A stretch of DNA of 64,000 bases, from positions 248,001 to 312,000 of the forward strand of contig NZ_JBJDSB010000003.1 of NCBI RefSeq assembly GCF_044987625.1, read 5' to 3'. The notes below the pieces were generated by a model. That model was given only the letters and a program-made list of their open reading frames with translations. It did no database searches and was not told the origin of the DNA. Each line of letters opens with the position of its first letter. Position 1 is the first letter of the stretch. Shown here piece by piece: positions 8,397 to 18,700 of this stretch. The stretch comes from Desulfobaculum sp044987625. GTDB lineage: Bacteria; Desulfobacterota; Desulfovibrionia; Desulfovibrionales; Desulfovibrionaceae. Both the position numbers and the translations under genes were made by a program.

Positions 8397-9650
8397 CTAG
8401 TGGTCGCAGATATTCTGGCCCACGGTCAGCTTGCCGTCGAGGTAGGTCTTGACGATTTCCTCGGGGTCGCCGGGCTGCGCGCCGACAACGACCTTGATGC
8501 CGTTTTCGGTGAACAGGCTCTGGGCGCGTGCGCCCATGCCGCCGGCGATGATGACGTTGGCACCCTTTTCGGCCAGCCAGCGGGGCAGAACGCCCGGCTC
8601 GTGCGGCGGAGGCGTGAGCAGTTCACCCTTGGTGATGGTCTTGGTCGTGTTGTCCACGTCCATCACGGCGAACTTGTCGCAGTGGCCGAAGTGCATGCAC
8701 AGCTGGCCATTGGCCACGGGCACGGCAAAGCGGGTGGTGCCGTTGTCGCTGGCAAGAACCGCTTCCACGGGCTGGGTGGTGTCTGCCTGCTCCTGCAGCT
8801 TGCCGGCAAGGCCCAGCAGGGGCTTGATGATGTGGTTGAAGGCTTCGCCAACCGGGCTGTGATCGCCCAGCTTCAGCACGGGGAAGCCCTCGTCGCCGGC
8901 GCGGGCGACATCGGCGTTCATGGGGATGCTGCCGAGGAACGGCACGCCGGTCTGCTGGGCGAGTTCTTCGCCGCCGCCAGAACCGAACACGTTTTCCACG
9001 TTGCCGCACTTGGAGCAGACAAAGCCGCTCATGTTTTCCACGATGCCGACGATTTCGTTGCCGACCTGATTGCAGAAGGTCACGGAGCGGCGCACGTCGT
9101 CAATGGCCACCCCCTGCGGGGTGGTGACGATGACGGCCTTGGCGTCGGAGCCAAGCTCCTGCAGGGCGGAGAGGGGTTCGTCGCCGGTTCCGGGAGGGCA
9201 GTCTACGATCAGGAAGTCCAGGTCGCCCCACGTGACGTCGGAGATGAACTGGCGGATGAGGCCAATTTTTACCGGGCCACGCCAGATGACGGCGTCGTCC
9301 TTGGAGGGCAGCAGGAAGCCCAGGGACATAACGCCCAGATTCTGGCTCCAGGAGACAGGCTCCATGCAGTCGCGCTCCATGTGGGGCTTTTCGTCCTGCA
9401 GGGAGAGCAGGCGCGGGACGCTGGGGCCGTGGACGTCAACGTCCAGCAGGCCAACCTTCATGCCCGCCATGGACAGTGCCACGGCAATGTTGGTGGCGAC
9501 GGTGGACTTGCCCACGCCGCCTTTGCCGGACATGACGACAATTTTATTCTTGATCCGGCCCAGGGCTTTTTTGATTTTCTGGTCCTGAGGGTTCTCCTGG
9601 CAGGAGCCGCAGGATTCGCTGCCGCTGGAGCAGTTACCGCATTCGCTCAT
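8397..9650 (-). CDS. mrpORP: MrpORP: Mrp/NBP35 ATPase fused to an orange-protein (NifX-like) domain
   Basis: 417 residues. The N-terminus is Cys-rich (CGNCSSGSESCGSC). A Mrp-type deviant P-loop (VVMSGKGGVGKST, about 38-50) follows, with DVDVHGPSVPR and the CSKCGN pair that can hold a bridging 4Fe-4S cluster. From about residue 305 a second domain matches the NifX/NifB-like fold of the orange protein (FAVPVANGQLCMHFGHCDKF, then GANVIIAGGMGARA). In Desulfovibrio this fusion works with the Mo-Cu orange protein complex. It is the last gene of a five-gene operon and has a good ribosome site (AGGAGG). Confidence 0.93.
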   Translation of the reverse strand: MSECGNCSSGSESCGSCQENPQDQKIKKALGRIKNKIVVMSGKGGVGKSTVATNIAVALSMAGMKVGLLDVDVHGPSVPRLLSLQDEKPHMERDCMEPVSWSQNLGVMSLGFLLPSKDDAVIWRGPVKIGLIRQFISDVTWGDLDFLIVDCPPGTGDEPLSALQELGSDAKAVIVTTPQGVAIDDVRRSVTFCNQVGNEIVGIVENMSGFVCSKCGNVENVFGSGGGEELAQQTGVPFLGSIPMNADVARAGDEGFPVLKLGDHSPVGEAFNHIIKPLLGLAGKLQEQADTTQPVEAVLASDNGTTRFAVPVANGQLCMHFGHCDKFAVMDVDNTTKTITKGELLTPPPHEPGVLPRWLAEKGANVIIAGGMGARAQSLFTENGIKVVVGAQPGDPEEIVKTYLDGKLTVGQNICDH

Positions 9651-9665
9651 AGTGTTCCTCCTAAT

Positions 9666-10538
9666 CTATGCCTTATCGGCAAACAGGCGACGGGACACGT
9701 TGTCCCAGATAGTGCGCATGGTAAGGCCAAGGCCGTCGGGGTCGTACTCGACGATGCTTTTACCGTGAATTTGCGCAGTTGTGACCACCTGGTCATACGG
9801 GAGCACGCCCGCGATTTCAACGTCGTACTCCTCACACCAGCATTTGATCTCCTCAACGATGGCGGCGTTGATGTCCGCCTTGTTGATGATGACCATCATG
9901 GGCACCTTGAAGTGCCGTGAAAGTTTATACACGCGCTTGAGGTCGTGTAGGGCGGAGAGTGTCGGCTCCGCAACGGCCAGCGTCAGGTCCGTGCCGCCAA
10001 GGGAGGCGATGACCGGGCAGCCCACACCGGGAGGGCCGTCGGTCAGGATAAGGTCCGCGCTCAGCTTTTCCGCCGTGGCGCGGGCTTCCTTGCGCACGGT
10101 GGTAACCAGCTTGCCGGAGTTCTCCTCGCCTATGCCAAGGTTGGCGTGCACCATGTGCCCAAAGCGCGTTGTGGAGTCGTACCAGTAGCCGCACATGCGT
10201 TCCTGCATGGTGGCGGCCTGAACCGGACAAACAAAGGCGCACACGCCGCAGCCCTCGCAGTGTTCCTTCTGCACCGTGAAGTCCTCGGTAATGGCGTCGT
10301 AGCGGCAGTGCTCCGCGCACAGCCCGCACTGGGTGCAGGCGTCCGGGTCAATGGTCGCTATCTCGCCGCTGTAGAAGTCCACCGTGCGGCCCACGGTGGG
10401 GTCGAGGATGAGGTGCAGGTCCGCCGCGTCCACGTCGCAGTCCGCAAGGACCTTGTTGGGCGTCAGTGCGGCCAGCGCGGCGGTGACGGTGGTTTTGCCC
10501 GTGCCGCCCTTGCCGCTGATGACTACGAGTTCCTTCAT
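9666..10538 (-). CDS. MinD-superfamily P-loop ATPase with inserted 2[4Fe-4S] ferredoxin domain
   Basis: A 290-residue cytoplasmic protein. The deviant Walker A motif (VISGKGGTGKTT) is at residues 6-17. A ferredoxin insert follows at about 63-105 with the two cluster motifs CTQCGLCAEHC and CEGCGVCAFVC. The Walker B-like segment is LILTDGPPGVGCPV. Pairs of such ATPases are part of the Desulfovibrio ORP cluster and are needed for the orange protein complex. It overlaps the upstream paralogue by 4 nt, so translation is coupled. Confidence 0.92.
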   Translation of the reverse strand: MKELVVISGKGGTGKTTVTAALAALTPNKVLADCDVDAADLHLILDPTVGRTVDFYSGEIATIDPDACTQCGLCAEHCRYDAITEDFTVQKEHCEGCGVCAFVCPVQAATMQERMCGYWYDSTTRFGHMVHANLGIGEENSGKLVTTVRKEARATAEKLSADLILTDGPPGVGCPVIASLGGTDLTLAVAEPTLSALHDLKRVYKLSRHFKVPMMVIINKADINAAIVEEIKCWCEEYDVEIAGVLPYDQVVTTAQIHGKSIVEYDPDGLGLTMRTIWDNVSRRLFADKA

Positions 10539-11419
10539 GCCGCGCCCTCCTGTGCCGCCATGCTCTGGATATTCGCCCAGATGGCGGCGTAGGCCTGCGA
10601 GAAATCGGGCAGGGCTTCAATGTGCAGGCGTCCCTCGGAGTAGCAGTGCGCCGCCTCGGTGGAGTGGGGCAGACTGCCCAGCAGGGGGATGCCTTCGCGT
10701 TCAAGGTATTTGTGGGTGCGGTCGTCGCCCATGCCGTCGCGGTTGATGACCACGCCAAAGGGGATGTTCATCTTGCGCAGCACGCCAACGGCCAGTTCAA
10801 GGTCATGCAGGCCAAAGGGCGTGGGTTCGGTGACCAGCACGGCAAGGTCGCTGCTGCCAAGGGACGCAATGACCGGGCAACTGGTTCCGGGCGGGCTGTC
10901 GATAATGCGCACGTCCGCCTCGGGCGAGTCCTTTTTGACGGCCTGAATAAGCGGCGGTGCCATGGCTTCGCCGATGCGGAGTTCACCGCCAGTGACAATG
11001 AGCCCCTTGGCACCGGAAACCGTGGCCGGGCCTTGCCTGACGATGCCGATTTCGCGCTCGCCTTCGGTGATGGCGTTTGCTGGGCATGCAAGGTTGCACA
11101 GGCCGCATCCGTGACAGAGTTCGGGAAAGACCATGACCGACCCGCCCATCATGATGAGCGCTTTAAAGCGGCAGAGGTCTACGCACTTGCGGCACTCCTC
11201 GCCGAGGCAGGCGTCCTCGTCCACGACGGGGACGGGCACGCTCTCGGTGCGGGTTTCGGTCCAATCCGGCTTGAGGAAAAGGTGCAGGTTGGGCTCCTCC
11301 ACGTCGCAATCCAGCGCCGTGACATGGGTGCCCCGCGAGGCAAGCCATGCGGCGAGGTTTGCGGAGACCGTGGTTTTGCCCGTGCCGCCCTTTCCGCTGG
11401 CAACGGCTATATTCAGCAT
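10535..11419 (-). CDS. MinD-superfamily P-loop ATPase with inserted ferredoxin domain (second copy)
   Basis: 294 residues, paralogous to the next gene. The P-loop IAVASGKGGTGKTT is right at the N-terminus. Cysteine motifs CLGEECRKCVDLC and CHGCGLCNLAC hold two predicted 4Fe-4S clusters, and RIIDSPPGTSCPV is the Walker B region. The start is uncertain: ATG 11419 puts the first strand at the usual distance, while ATG 11431 (four codons longer) lies directly after GGGGAG. It is part of the ORP operon, between the orange protein gene and the second ATPase. Confidence 0.9.
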   Translation of the reverse strand: MLNIAVASGKGGTGKTTVSANLAAWLASRGTHVTALDCDVEEPNLHLFLKPDWTETRTESVPVPVVDEDACLGEECRKCVDLCRFKALIMMGGSVMVFPELCHGCGLCNLACPANAITEGEREIGIVRQGPATVSGAKGLIVTGGELRIGEAMAPPLIQAVKKDSPEADVRIIDSPPGTSCPVIASLGSSDLAVLVTEPTPFGLHDLELAVGVLRKMNIPFGVVINRDGMGDDRTHKYLEREGIPLLGSLPHSTEAAHCYSEGRLHIEALPDFSQAYAAIWANIQSMAAQEGAA

Positions 11420-11441
11420 CGTGGTATCCATTCTCCCCGGC

Positions 11442-11801
11442 CTACCAGTGGCCTTCCTTGTCGGCGGCGTCGGCTGCACTCAGCTTGCCGGACTTGAAGG
11501 CGTCCAGCGCTTCCTGCACGGTGCCCGCCGCGCCAAGGTAAATGTCAATCTTGCCCTTGTTTAGTGCAGTGAAGGCCTTGGGGCCAACGTGGCCGGTGAT
11601 GACGGCCTGTGCGCCCGTGCGGGCCACATTCTGCGCGGCCTGAATGCCAGCGCCCTGCGCCAGGGTAAGGTTCTGCGTGTTGTCTGCGTAGTCGATGTCG
11701 CCGCTTTCGGTATCCACAAGGACAAATCCGGCGGCGCGGCCGAAGCGGGGGTCGATGGAGCTGTCCAGAGTCTGGCCCTGACTGGTGATGGCGATTTTCA
11801 T
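11442..11801 (-). CDS. orp: Orange protein (NifX/NifB-like Mo-Cu cluster-binding protein)
   Basis: A 119-residue one-domain protein of the dinitrogenase iron-molybdenum cofactor-binding fold. It shows MKIAITSQGQTLDS at the start, DPRFGRAAGFVLVD, and AQAVITGHVGPKAF. In Desulfovibrio the orange protein carries a non-covalent Mo-Cu-sulfide cluster and acts with MrpORP and the two ATPases in a cytoplasmic complex linked to cell division. It starts immediately before the stop of the upstream gene, so it is co-translated. The identification rests on fold signatures and on the complete ORP gene set around it. Confidence 0.9.
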   Translation of the reverse strand: MKIAITSQGQTLDSSIDPRFGRAAGFVLVDTESGDIDYADNTQNLTLAQGAGIQAAQNVARTGAQAVITGHVGPKAFTALNKGKIDIYLGAAGTVQEALDAFKSGKLSAADAADKEGHW

Positions 11802-12269
11802 CTATGCGCCTCCCTTTTTCGGAGTCTTTCCCGTGCCTCGTCCGTGACCCATGCCGCGCCCCTGTCCGTAGCCCTGACGGCGTTCGCGGCAACCGGGAGC
11901 GATGAGGTCGCTCTCCATGCGGCCTCTGCCGCAGCGTCTGCCGCCGCATCCGGGCATGGCGAGATGTTCGAGACTATCGTCCAGCACGGCGCTGAGCACG
12001 TCTTCAATGGTGCCCCGTACCCATGGGCGAACGTCCAGTCCGGCCTGAAGCAGCATCCGGCGCGTACAGCCGGTGACGCCGCCACAGACGAGGGAGTCCA
12101 CCTTATAGGAGGTGAGGGCGCTTACAAGGCGCGCGGTGTCGTTCTGGGCGATGTCGAAGCCCCCGGCGGGGGTCGCCGTGCCGTCCTCTACGCGGTAGAG
12201 GCGGAAGCTCGTTGTGTTTTCGAGCAGAGAGGCCAGCCGGTCTTCGAAGCATGCCAAACAGAGGTTCAT
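11802..12269 (-). CDS. NifX/NifB-like protein with Gly/Arg-rich tail, ORP operon
   Basis: 155 residues, first gene of the ORP operon. The N-terminal 100 residues look like a diverged NifX-type domain (MNLCLACFEDRL, then VDSLVCGGVTGCTRRML). The C-terminus is rich in Gly, Arg and Cys (PGCGGRRCGRG, then GYGQGRGMGHGRG), a flexible tail seen in some iron-molybdenum cluster-binding homologues. A Cys-based metal site is possible. GAGG lies 7 nt before the ATG. It stops directly at the orp start codon. Confidence 0.85.
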   Translation of the reverse strand: MNLCLACFEDRLASLLENTTSFRLYRVEDGTATPAGGFDIAQNDTARLVSALTSYKVDSLVCGGVTGCTRRMLLQAGLDVRPWVRGTIEDVLSAVLDDSLEHLAMPGCGGRRCGRGRMESDLIAPGCRERRQGYGQGRGMGHGRGTGKTPKKGGA

Positions 12270-12335
12270 GCGTGGTCCTCGGCAACGGGATTGTGGGCGT
12301 GGCGAAATGCCATGGCCCGTGTTCGGGAGGAGATG

Positions 12336-12353
12336 AGCATAGATGGTGCCAAA
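12336..12353 (-). promoter_or_regulatory. Sigma-54 (-24/-12) promoter of the ORP operon
   Basis: On the minus strand the sequence TTGGCACCATCTATGCT matches the sigma-54 consensus TTGGCAC-N5-TTGCT. It has the invariant GG (12349-12350) and GC (12337-12338) exactly 12 nt apart. It lies 67 nt upstream of the first ORP gene and next to a sigma-54 activator gene. Upstream, at 12364-12400, GTTGAAA is repeated twice at 10-nt spacing, a possible activator site. Confidence 0.85.
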
Positions 12354-12431
12354 ATATGCGTTTTGTTGAAAAGTGTTGAAATTCAGTTGTTTATGTTGTG
12401 CGGGTAGTGCCCCGTAACCGTAAAACAGGCG

Positions 12432-12462
12432 AAAAAAAAGCCCGCGGCAAGGCGGGCCGGGC

Positions 12463-12464
<2 letters not shown>
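12432..12464 (-). terminator. Intrinsic terminator of the sigma-54 regulator gene
   Basis: On the minus strand AAGCCCG...CGGGCTT is followed by an eight-T tract. It starts at the stop codon of the regulator and separates it from the ORP promoter. Confidence 0.85.
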
Positions 12465-13806
<1,342 letters not shown>

Positions 13807-13855
13807 TGACTCCTGTCTCCTTACGTAGCCCGCTTGTCCACAGGGGAGAAGCGGA

Positions 13856-13889
13856 CAAGGAGCATGCGCCGCGCGGCGCATGCTCCTTG
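13856..13889. repeat. 34-bp perfect palindrome upstream of the sigma-54 regulator
   Basis: CAAGGAGCATGCGCCGC is followed directly by its exact complement, with no loop bases and no T-tract. It sits in the 149-bp gap after hypB (end 13956) and 50 nt before the regulator start. A second inverted repeat, CTTGTCC (13833-13839) with GGACAAG (13853-13859), overlaps it. It may be a terminator for hypB or an operator. Confidence 0.6.
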
Positions 13890-13955
13890 ATGATGTCGTC
13901 TTTGGCGCGGCGTTGTGCGCGGAGGACGGCGCAGCGGTGCTGGCCGTGCGGCGCG

Positions 13956-14618
13956 CTATTCGGCCTGCTTCTTTTCCTTCACCTTCTGGCGCAGCCATGC
14001 GTACCAGCCGTCGAGGCCTTCGCAGGTCTTGCAGGAGACGGGGTAGATGCTGATGTCCTTGTTCAGGCCGGTGGCGAAGCGGCGGGCCTTTTCCATGTCA
14101 AAGTCCACGTAGGGCAGCAGGTCGATCTTGTTCAGGACCATGACGGCGGATTCGGCAAAGAGCAGTGGGTACTTCTCCGGCTTGTCGTCGCCTTCGGTCA
14201 CGGACAGCAGGGCGACCTTGAAGTCTTCGCCCACTTCAAATTCGGCAGGGCACACAAGGTTGCCCACGTTCTCCACGAACAGGATGTCCAGTCCCTCAAG
14301 GTCGATGGATTCAAGGGCTTCCAGAATCATGGAGCCGTCGAGGTGGCATGCGCCGTCGGTGTTGATCTGCACGGCCTGCGCGCCGGTGGCGGCAACGCGC
14401 TTGGCGTCGTTGTCCGTGAGGATGTCGCCCTCGATGACGGCCATTTTGAACTCGTTGCGCAGGTCTTCCAGCGTACGCTCCAGCGTGGAGGTCTTGCCGG
14501 ACCCGGGGGAGCTGATGAGGTTCAGCACCAGCACCTTGTTCTGCGCAAATCTCTTTCGCAACTGGGCGGAGATGCGGTCGTTTGCCTCAAGGATGTTTCG
14601 TACAACTGGGATTTCCAT
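13956..14618 (-). CDS. hypB: Hydrogenase/urease nickel incorporation GTPase HypB
   Basis: 220 residues. This SIMIBI GTPase delivers nickel to NiFe hydrogenase during maturation. The P-loop SSPGSGKT is at residues 36-43. DGACHLDGSMI and NVGNLVCPAEFEVGE carry the conserved Cys and His of the metal site in the G domain. The N-terminal CxxGCxC and His-rich stretches of some homologues are absent, so this is the short form. AAGGAG precedes the ATG at 14618. hypA lies directly upstream, 51 nt away. Confidence 0.96.
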   Translation of the reverse strand: MEIPVVRNILEANDRISAQLRKRFAQNKVLVLNLISSPGSGKTSTLERTLEDLRNEFKMAVIEGDILTDNDAKRVAATGAQAVQINTDGACHLDGSMILEALESIDLEGLDILFVENVGNLVCPAEFEVGEDFKVALLSVTEGDDKPEKYPLLFAESAVMVLNKIDLLPYVDFDMEKARRFATGLNKDISIYPVSCKTCEGLDGWYAWLRQKVKEKKQAE

Positions 14619-14669
14619 GTCCTGTCTCCTTGGAATCATGTTGCGGGTCCGCCTGTGGCGGAGTGGGCC

Positions 14670-15023
14670 TTATTCGGCCTCCATGTTGTCAAGGTAGAGT
14701 TCTTTGCCCTGCAGCACCTTGTGCCCTATTCCCTCGCCGCAGTCGGGGCAGGGAACGAACAGGGCGTCCGGCTCTTCCGGCGAGAAGCGGAGGCCGCACT
14801 CGCCGCATTCAAGGATGAGGGGGATGACCTCCATGTCCAGTTCTGCGCCTTCCAGCGGCGTACCGAGGGTGCACGCCTCAAAGGCGAAGTGCAACGACTC
14901 CGGCACAATGGCCGCCAGCTTGCCATGCTTTACCCGGACCCGCCGAAGCGTGGTCAGGCCGTGCTTTTCCATTTCCTCTTTGATGATGCTGATAAGGCTC
15001 TGGGCTATGGACATCTCGTGCAT
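14670..15023 (-). CDS. hypA: Hydrogenase nickel incorporation protein HypA
   Basis: A 117-residue nickel metallochaperone. The N-terminal MHEMSIA supplies the nickel ligand His2. The structural zinc site is C73, C76, C92 and C95 (ECGECG and CPDCG). The start at 15023 is fixed by this invariant N-terminus; upstream in-frame sequence is not part of the protein. It forms a hypA-hypB pair on the minus strand. No hydrogenase structural genes are in the window. Confidence 0.96.
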   Translation of the reverse strand: MHEMSIAQSLISIIKEEMEKHGLTTLRRVRVKHGKLAAIVPESLHFAFEACTLGTPLEGAELDMEVIPLILECGECGLRFSPEEPDALFVPCPDCGEGIGHKVLQGKELYLDNMEAE

Positions 15024-15246
15024 TGGCTTGCTCTCTTCGGGAAAGGCGGTTCTGGTCGAAAGTGGCCTTCGTTTGAACTCGGTTTCTTCATACATCTCCG
15101 CGCCGTGAATGAAAAGGCGTATTTCTGAGAATGGTGGGCACTTTGGCGGGAAGGCGCGTGAAATGGCGGGTTTCGGGGCGTTTGCGGGCGCATGTTTTGC
15201 CCTGCGATGTGGGCGCAGAATTCGCCCTGCGGGAGAGCCGCGCAAC

Positions 15247-15283
15247 AAAAAACGCGGCGCCCGTGGGAGGTGCGCCGCGTTTT
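15247..15283 (-). terminator. Intrinsic terminator
   Basis: AAAACGCGGCGC pairs with GCGCCGCGTTTT around an 11-nt loop; the minus strand ends in TTTTTT. It closes the HesB/IscA-like gene that ends at 15309. Confidence 0.85.
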
Positions 15284-15308
15284 GAGGTCGTCATAGTGCG
15301 TGAGCGTA

Positions 15309-15650
15309 CTAGCTGCAGCAGCTCCCGGAGGAGCCGCAACCGCCGCAGCCACCACCGCTGGTGCCGCAACCGCCGCCGCCAAGCTCCAGAGAAGACTCAA
15401 TGGTGAAGCCGGTGTAGGTCAGGTCCACTTTGATGGGCTGTGCGCTGGCGTGCAGCTTGGATTCCACCACGAAGGTGAGGTCGTCGCCGAGGTCAAAGCT
15501 TTCGTCGCCTTCACCGGGTGCGTCCAGCGCCAGAGACAGGCGTGGTCCGGAGCAGCCGCCCGGAGCCAAGTACACACGGATGGGAGAAACTTCCTTGTCG
15601 CTGAAGAAAGCCACCAGCTCCTTGCGGGCGGCTTCGGTGATTTCAATCAT
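15309..15650 (-). CDS. IscA/HesB-like protein, cysteine form
   Basis: A 113-residue A-type iron-sulfur carrier-like protein. Residues 31-39 (GGCSGPRLS) hold the first conserved cysteine (Cys33). The usual CGCG-type C-terminal cysteines are replaced by a Gly/Ser/Cys-rich tail (GGGCGGCGSSGSCCS). It aligns along its whole length with the selenocysteine form at 19502-19843. AGGAG lies 7 nt before the ATG. Its promoter shares elements with that of the paralogue. The role in cluster or metal handling is inferred from the fold. Confidence 0.92.
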   Translation of the reverse strand: MIEITEAARKELVAFFSDKEVSPIRVYLAPGGCSGPRLSLALDAPGEGDESFDLGDDLTFVVESKLHASAQPIKVDLTYTGFTIESSLELGGGGCGTSGGGCGGCGSSGSCCS

Positions 15651-15709
15651 TGATTACTCCTATTCTGTCGATTGGGTATCTGGATGGAGAGTAGTGCTCT
15701 GCCTGCTGA

Positions 15710-15739
15710 TGTCAATAGTACGGATAGGAAAAACCTATC
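15710..15739 (-). promoter_or_regulatory. Promoter -35 and inverted-repeat operator of the Cys-form HesB-like gene
   Basis: On the minus strand TTGACA (15715-15710) is preceded, 7 nt away, by the perfect inverted repeat GATAGG-N5-CCTATC (15723-15739). The GATAGG half-site and TTGACA are at the same relative spacing in front of the selenocysteine paralogue. The repeat overlaps the stop codon of the kinase gene. A clear -10 box is not visible. Confidence 0.6.
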
Positions 15740-18700
15740 ATAAGTCCGCCTCGGACTGGCCGGAGGCCGCGTGGTTGTGCGGCAGACGGATGATGAAGCG
15801 GGTGCCCTCGCCGGGTACGGAGTCCACTTCTATTTCGCCGCCGTGGTTTTGGGTGACGATGTAATACGCCACGGACATGCTGAGTCCTGTGCCCTGTCCG
15901 GGGTCGCGGGTGGTGTAAAACGGCTCGAAGATGCGGCTTTGCGTGCCTTCCGGCAGGCCGGGACCGTTGTCTGTGATTTCGATGACGGCAAATTCGTCGG
16001 TTTCGGACAGGCGCAGGGTGATGGTGGGGTGCGGCGTTTCCGGGTCGTCGTGCAGGGCCTGCGCGGCGTTGCGGAGGATGGAGAGCAGTACCTGCTGCAT
16101 CTCCGCCGGAGCGCAAATGGCGTGCGACGTTTGCGGTGGATATTCGCGCCGGATGGAGATGTTCATGAAATCAAACCCGCGCGAGCTGTCGTAATCCGTG
16201 GCCGCCAGCTCGACGGCGTCGTCAATGAGGGTCGCAAGGTCGACCTCGCGCCTGCTGGTGCCGTGGCGGCTGTTGAATTCCAGCATGCTGGCCACGATGG
16301 ACGCGGCGCGTTCGCCGGCTGTGCGTATGCCGGATAGCATGCGGAAGATGCTGCGCTCCTCAAGGTAGGCGCGCACGGAGTCAAGGGAGCTGGCGGTTTT
16401 TTCCGCGGCCACGGCATTGGCGGGAATATCCGGCGACAGGCGGCGTTCGATATTTTGCACGCCTTGCAGAATGCCGCCAAGGGGGTTGTTGATTTCATGG
16501 GCGAGGCCTGCGGCCAGTCCGCCGATGGAGAGCATCTTTTCGGTCTGCACCATCATGTTCTCCATGCGGGTGCGCTCGGTAACGTCGTCCAGCCGGATGA
16601 CCGCGCCGGGCACGTCGTGGGCGGCAAGGGGATAGACCATCATGTCCTCAAAAACGCGGTGCCCATCGTAGTAGCGCTCCAGCCGCAGGAGTTCCTGCGG
16701 GTGCGCTGAGGCGAGGGCCTCCTTGACTGTGGCGGTTTCCTTGTCGCCAAGGGGAAGTACCGTGGACAGCGGACTGCCTATGGCGTCCTGCGCGGCGATG
16801 CCGGTGCGCTGGGCCGCTGTGCTGTTCCACTGGGTTACGCGCAGGTCCGCGTCCACACCAATAAGCAGAGAGGGCATGGAATCCACAATGCTGACCAGCA
16901 GCGCGCGCAGGCGCGACATCTCCTGCTGCGTGCGCATGCGCTCGGTGGTGTCGAAGGTGAACAGGCAGACGAGTTTTTCGCCTTCCAGCTCCAGCAGGTG
17001 CGCTGTGGTGTCAATGCTCAGGAGTGTGCCGTCCGCGCGGCGCAGGGTGTCCTGAAACGAATCCGCACCCTTGTCCACGAGTCCGGCAACAAAGCTCTTC
17101 CATCCGGAGGTGGTCAGGGAGGGAGAGAGGTCGGTGATGAGGCAGTCCGTCAGCTCGGGCCGCGTTTTGCCGTAGAGGGCGCAGGCTGCGTCGTTAACGT
17201 AGCTGATGCGTCCTTGTGTGGTCAGCCATGTGATGGCGACGGCGGCGTTGTCCACGGCAAACTGGGTGCGCAGCAAGGCGTCCTCGGCCTGTTTGCGGTC
17301 CGTGATATCGCGCGTGACGGCGTAGAGGCGCTGGCTGTCCTCGTCCACATAGGCGTTGGAGGACATCCACCGGGTGGAGCCGTCCTTGCACAGGTAGCGG
17401 CTCTCAAAGCCGTAGATGCGGTTTGTTCCCTTCAGGTCGTCGGCAAGGGCGCGGGTGCGGTCCCTGTCCTCGGGGTGGACATAGTCAAAGGGCGCAAAGG
17501 CCTTGAGCTCGTGCTCATCCCAGCCAAGGGTGCTTGTCCACGCGGGATTGACGCGCAGTAGCTTGCCCGACAGGTCCGAGACGCTCAGCAGGTCCTGCGA
17601 CGTATCAAAGATGCGGTCGCGGTCCATCTCCACTTCGCGGCGGTCGGAGATGTCCTCGTGGGTGATGGCGGCGAATTCGATGGAGTTGTCCTTGTCCCGC
17701 AGGGGGTAGGCGCGCGAGAGGATATGCCGGGGACGCTGTTTGCGCCCGTCCTTCTCAGGGGTGAACTCAATGCTGGGCATAAAGACCGTTTCTCCGGCCA
17801 GCGCGCGGCGCAGGGCCTCCGCCAGACCAAGCTCCCGCGCGGTGGGGTCCGTGAGGATGGAGTAGTTGCCCGGAGCCTCTTCCGGTTCGTCCACATCCCA
17901 CAGCGCGGCCCAGGCGCGGTTGGCGCGCAGCAGCACGCCGTTGGAGTCGTAGATTTCTATGGCAAAGGGGGACTGCTCCATGAGCATGGTGAAGCGCTGC
18001 TCACTGCGCTGTAACTCCGTGATGGTGCGCAGGCGGGCGTCCAGCATGCCGTTTGCGGCCACGGCTATCTCGTGGAAGTCTTGAAATATGAGGCGATTTG
18101 GGTCCACGTGGGTCAGGTGCTCTGCCGCGTCGTTAAAGAAGTTCGTGAACGAGGCCACATCGCGCCGGATGGAGGCCGTGTGACGGCGGGACAGGACCAG
18201 CCCCAAGAGGGTGACAAGGGCGAGAAGTCCGCCAATGACGGTGGCATTGAACACCATGCGCGCGGCAAGTTCTTCCTTTTTTTGGATGACAAGGGCGTCG
18301 ATGTCGTCGGTGAAAACGCCCGCGCCGACAAACCATTGCCATTCCGGAACGCCCTTGGCATAGCTGATTTTTTGGGAGGCGGGCAGGTCGTCCGCCGCGG
18401 GCATGACGTACTCCACAAAGCCCCCGCCGCTCTTGGCTGTGGCGATAAGCTCGCGCACGATTTGCACGCCGTTGACGTCCACAAGGTGGATCATGTTTTC
18501 GCCGGTGGATGGGCCAAGCAGCACGGTGCCGTCCCATTGCCCGGCAAAAATGTAGCCGTAGTCTCCAAACCGGCGCGAGGCGAGGATGGAGAGCGCTTGG
18601 CGCTGGATGTCCGCCTCCATGTCCTCGATGTATTCGCCGGTGCCAATCACCCAGCCAAAGGGGGAAAAGTCGCGGATGTAGGAGAGCTTGCGCCCCGGGG

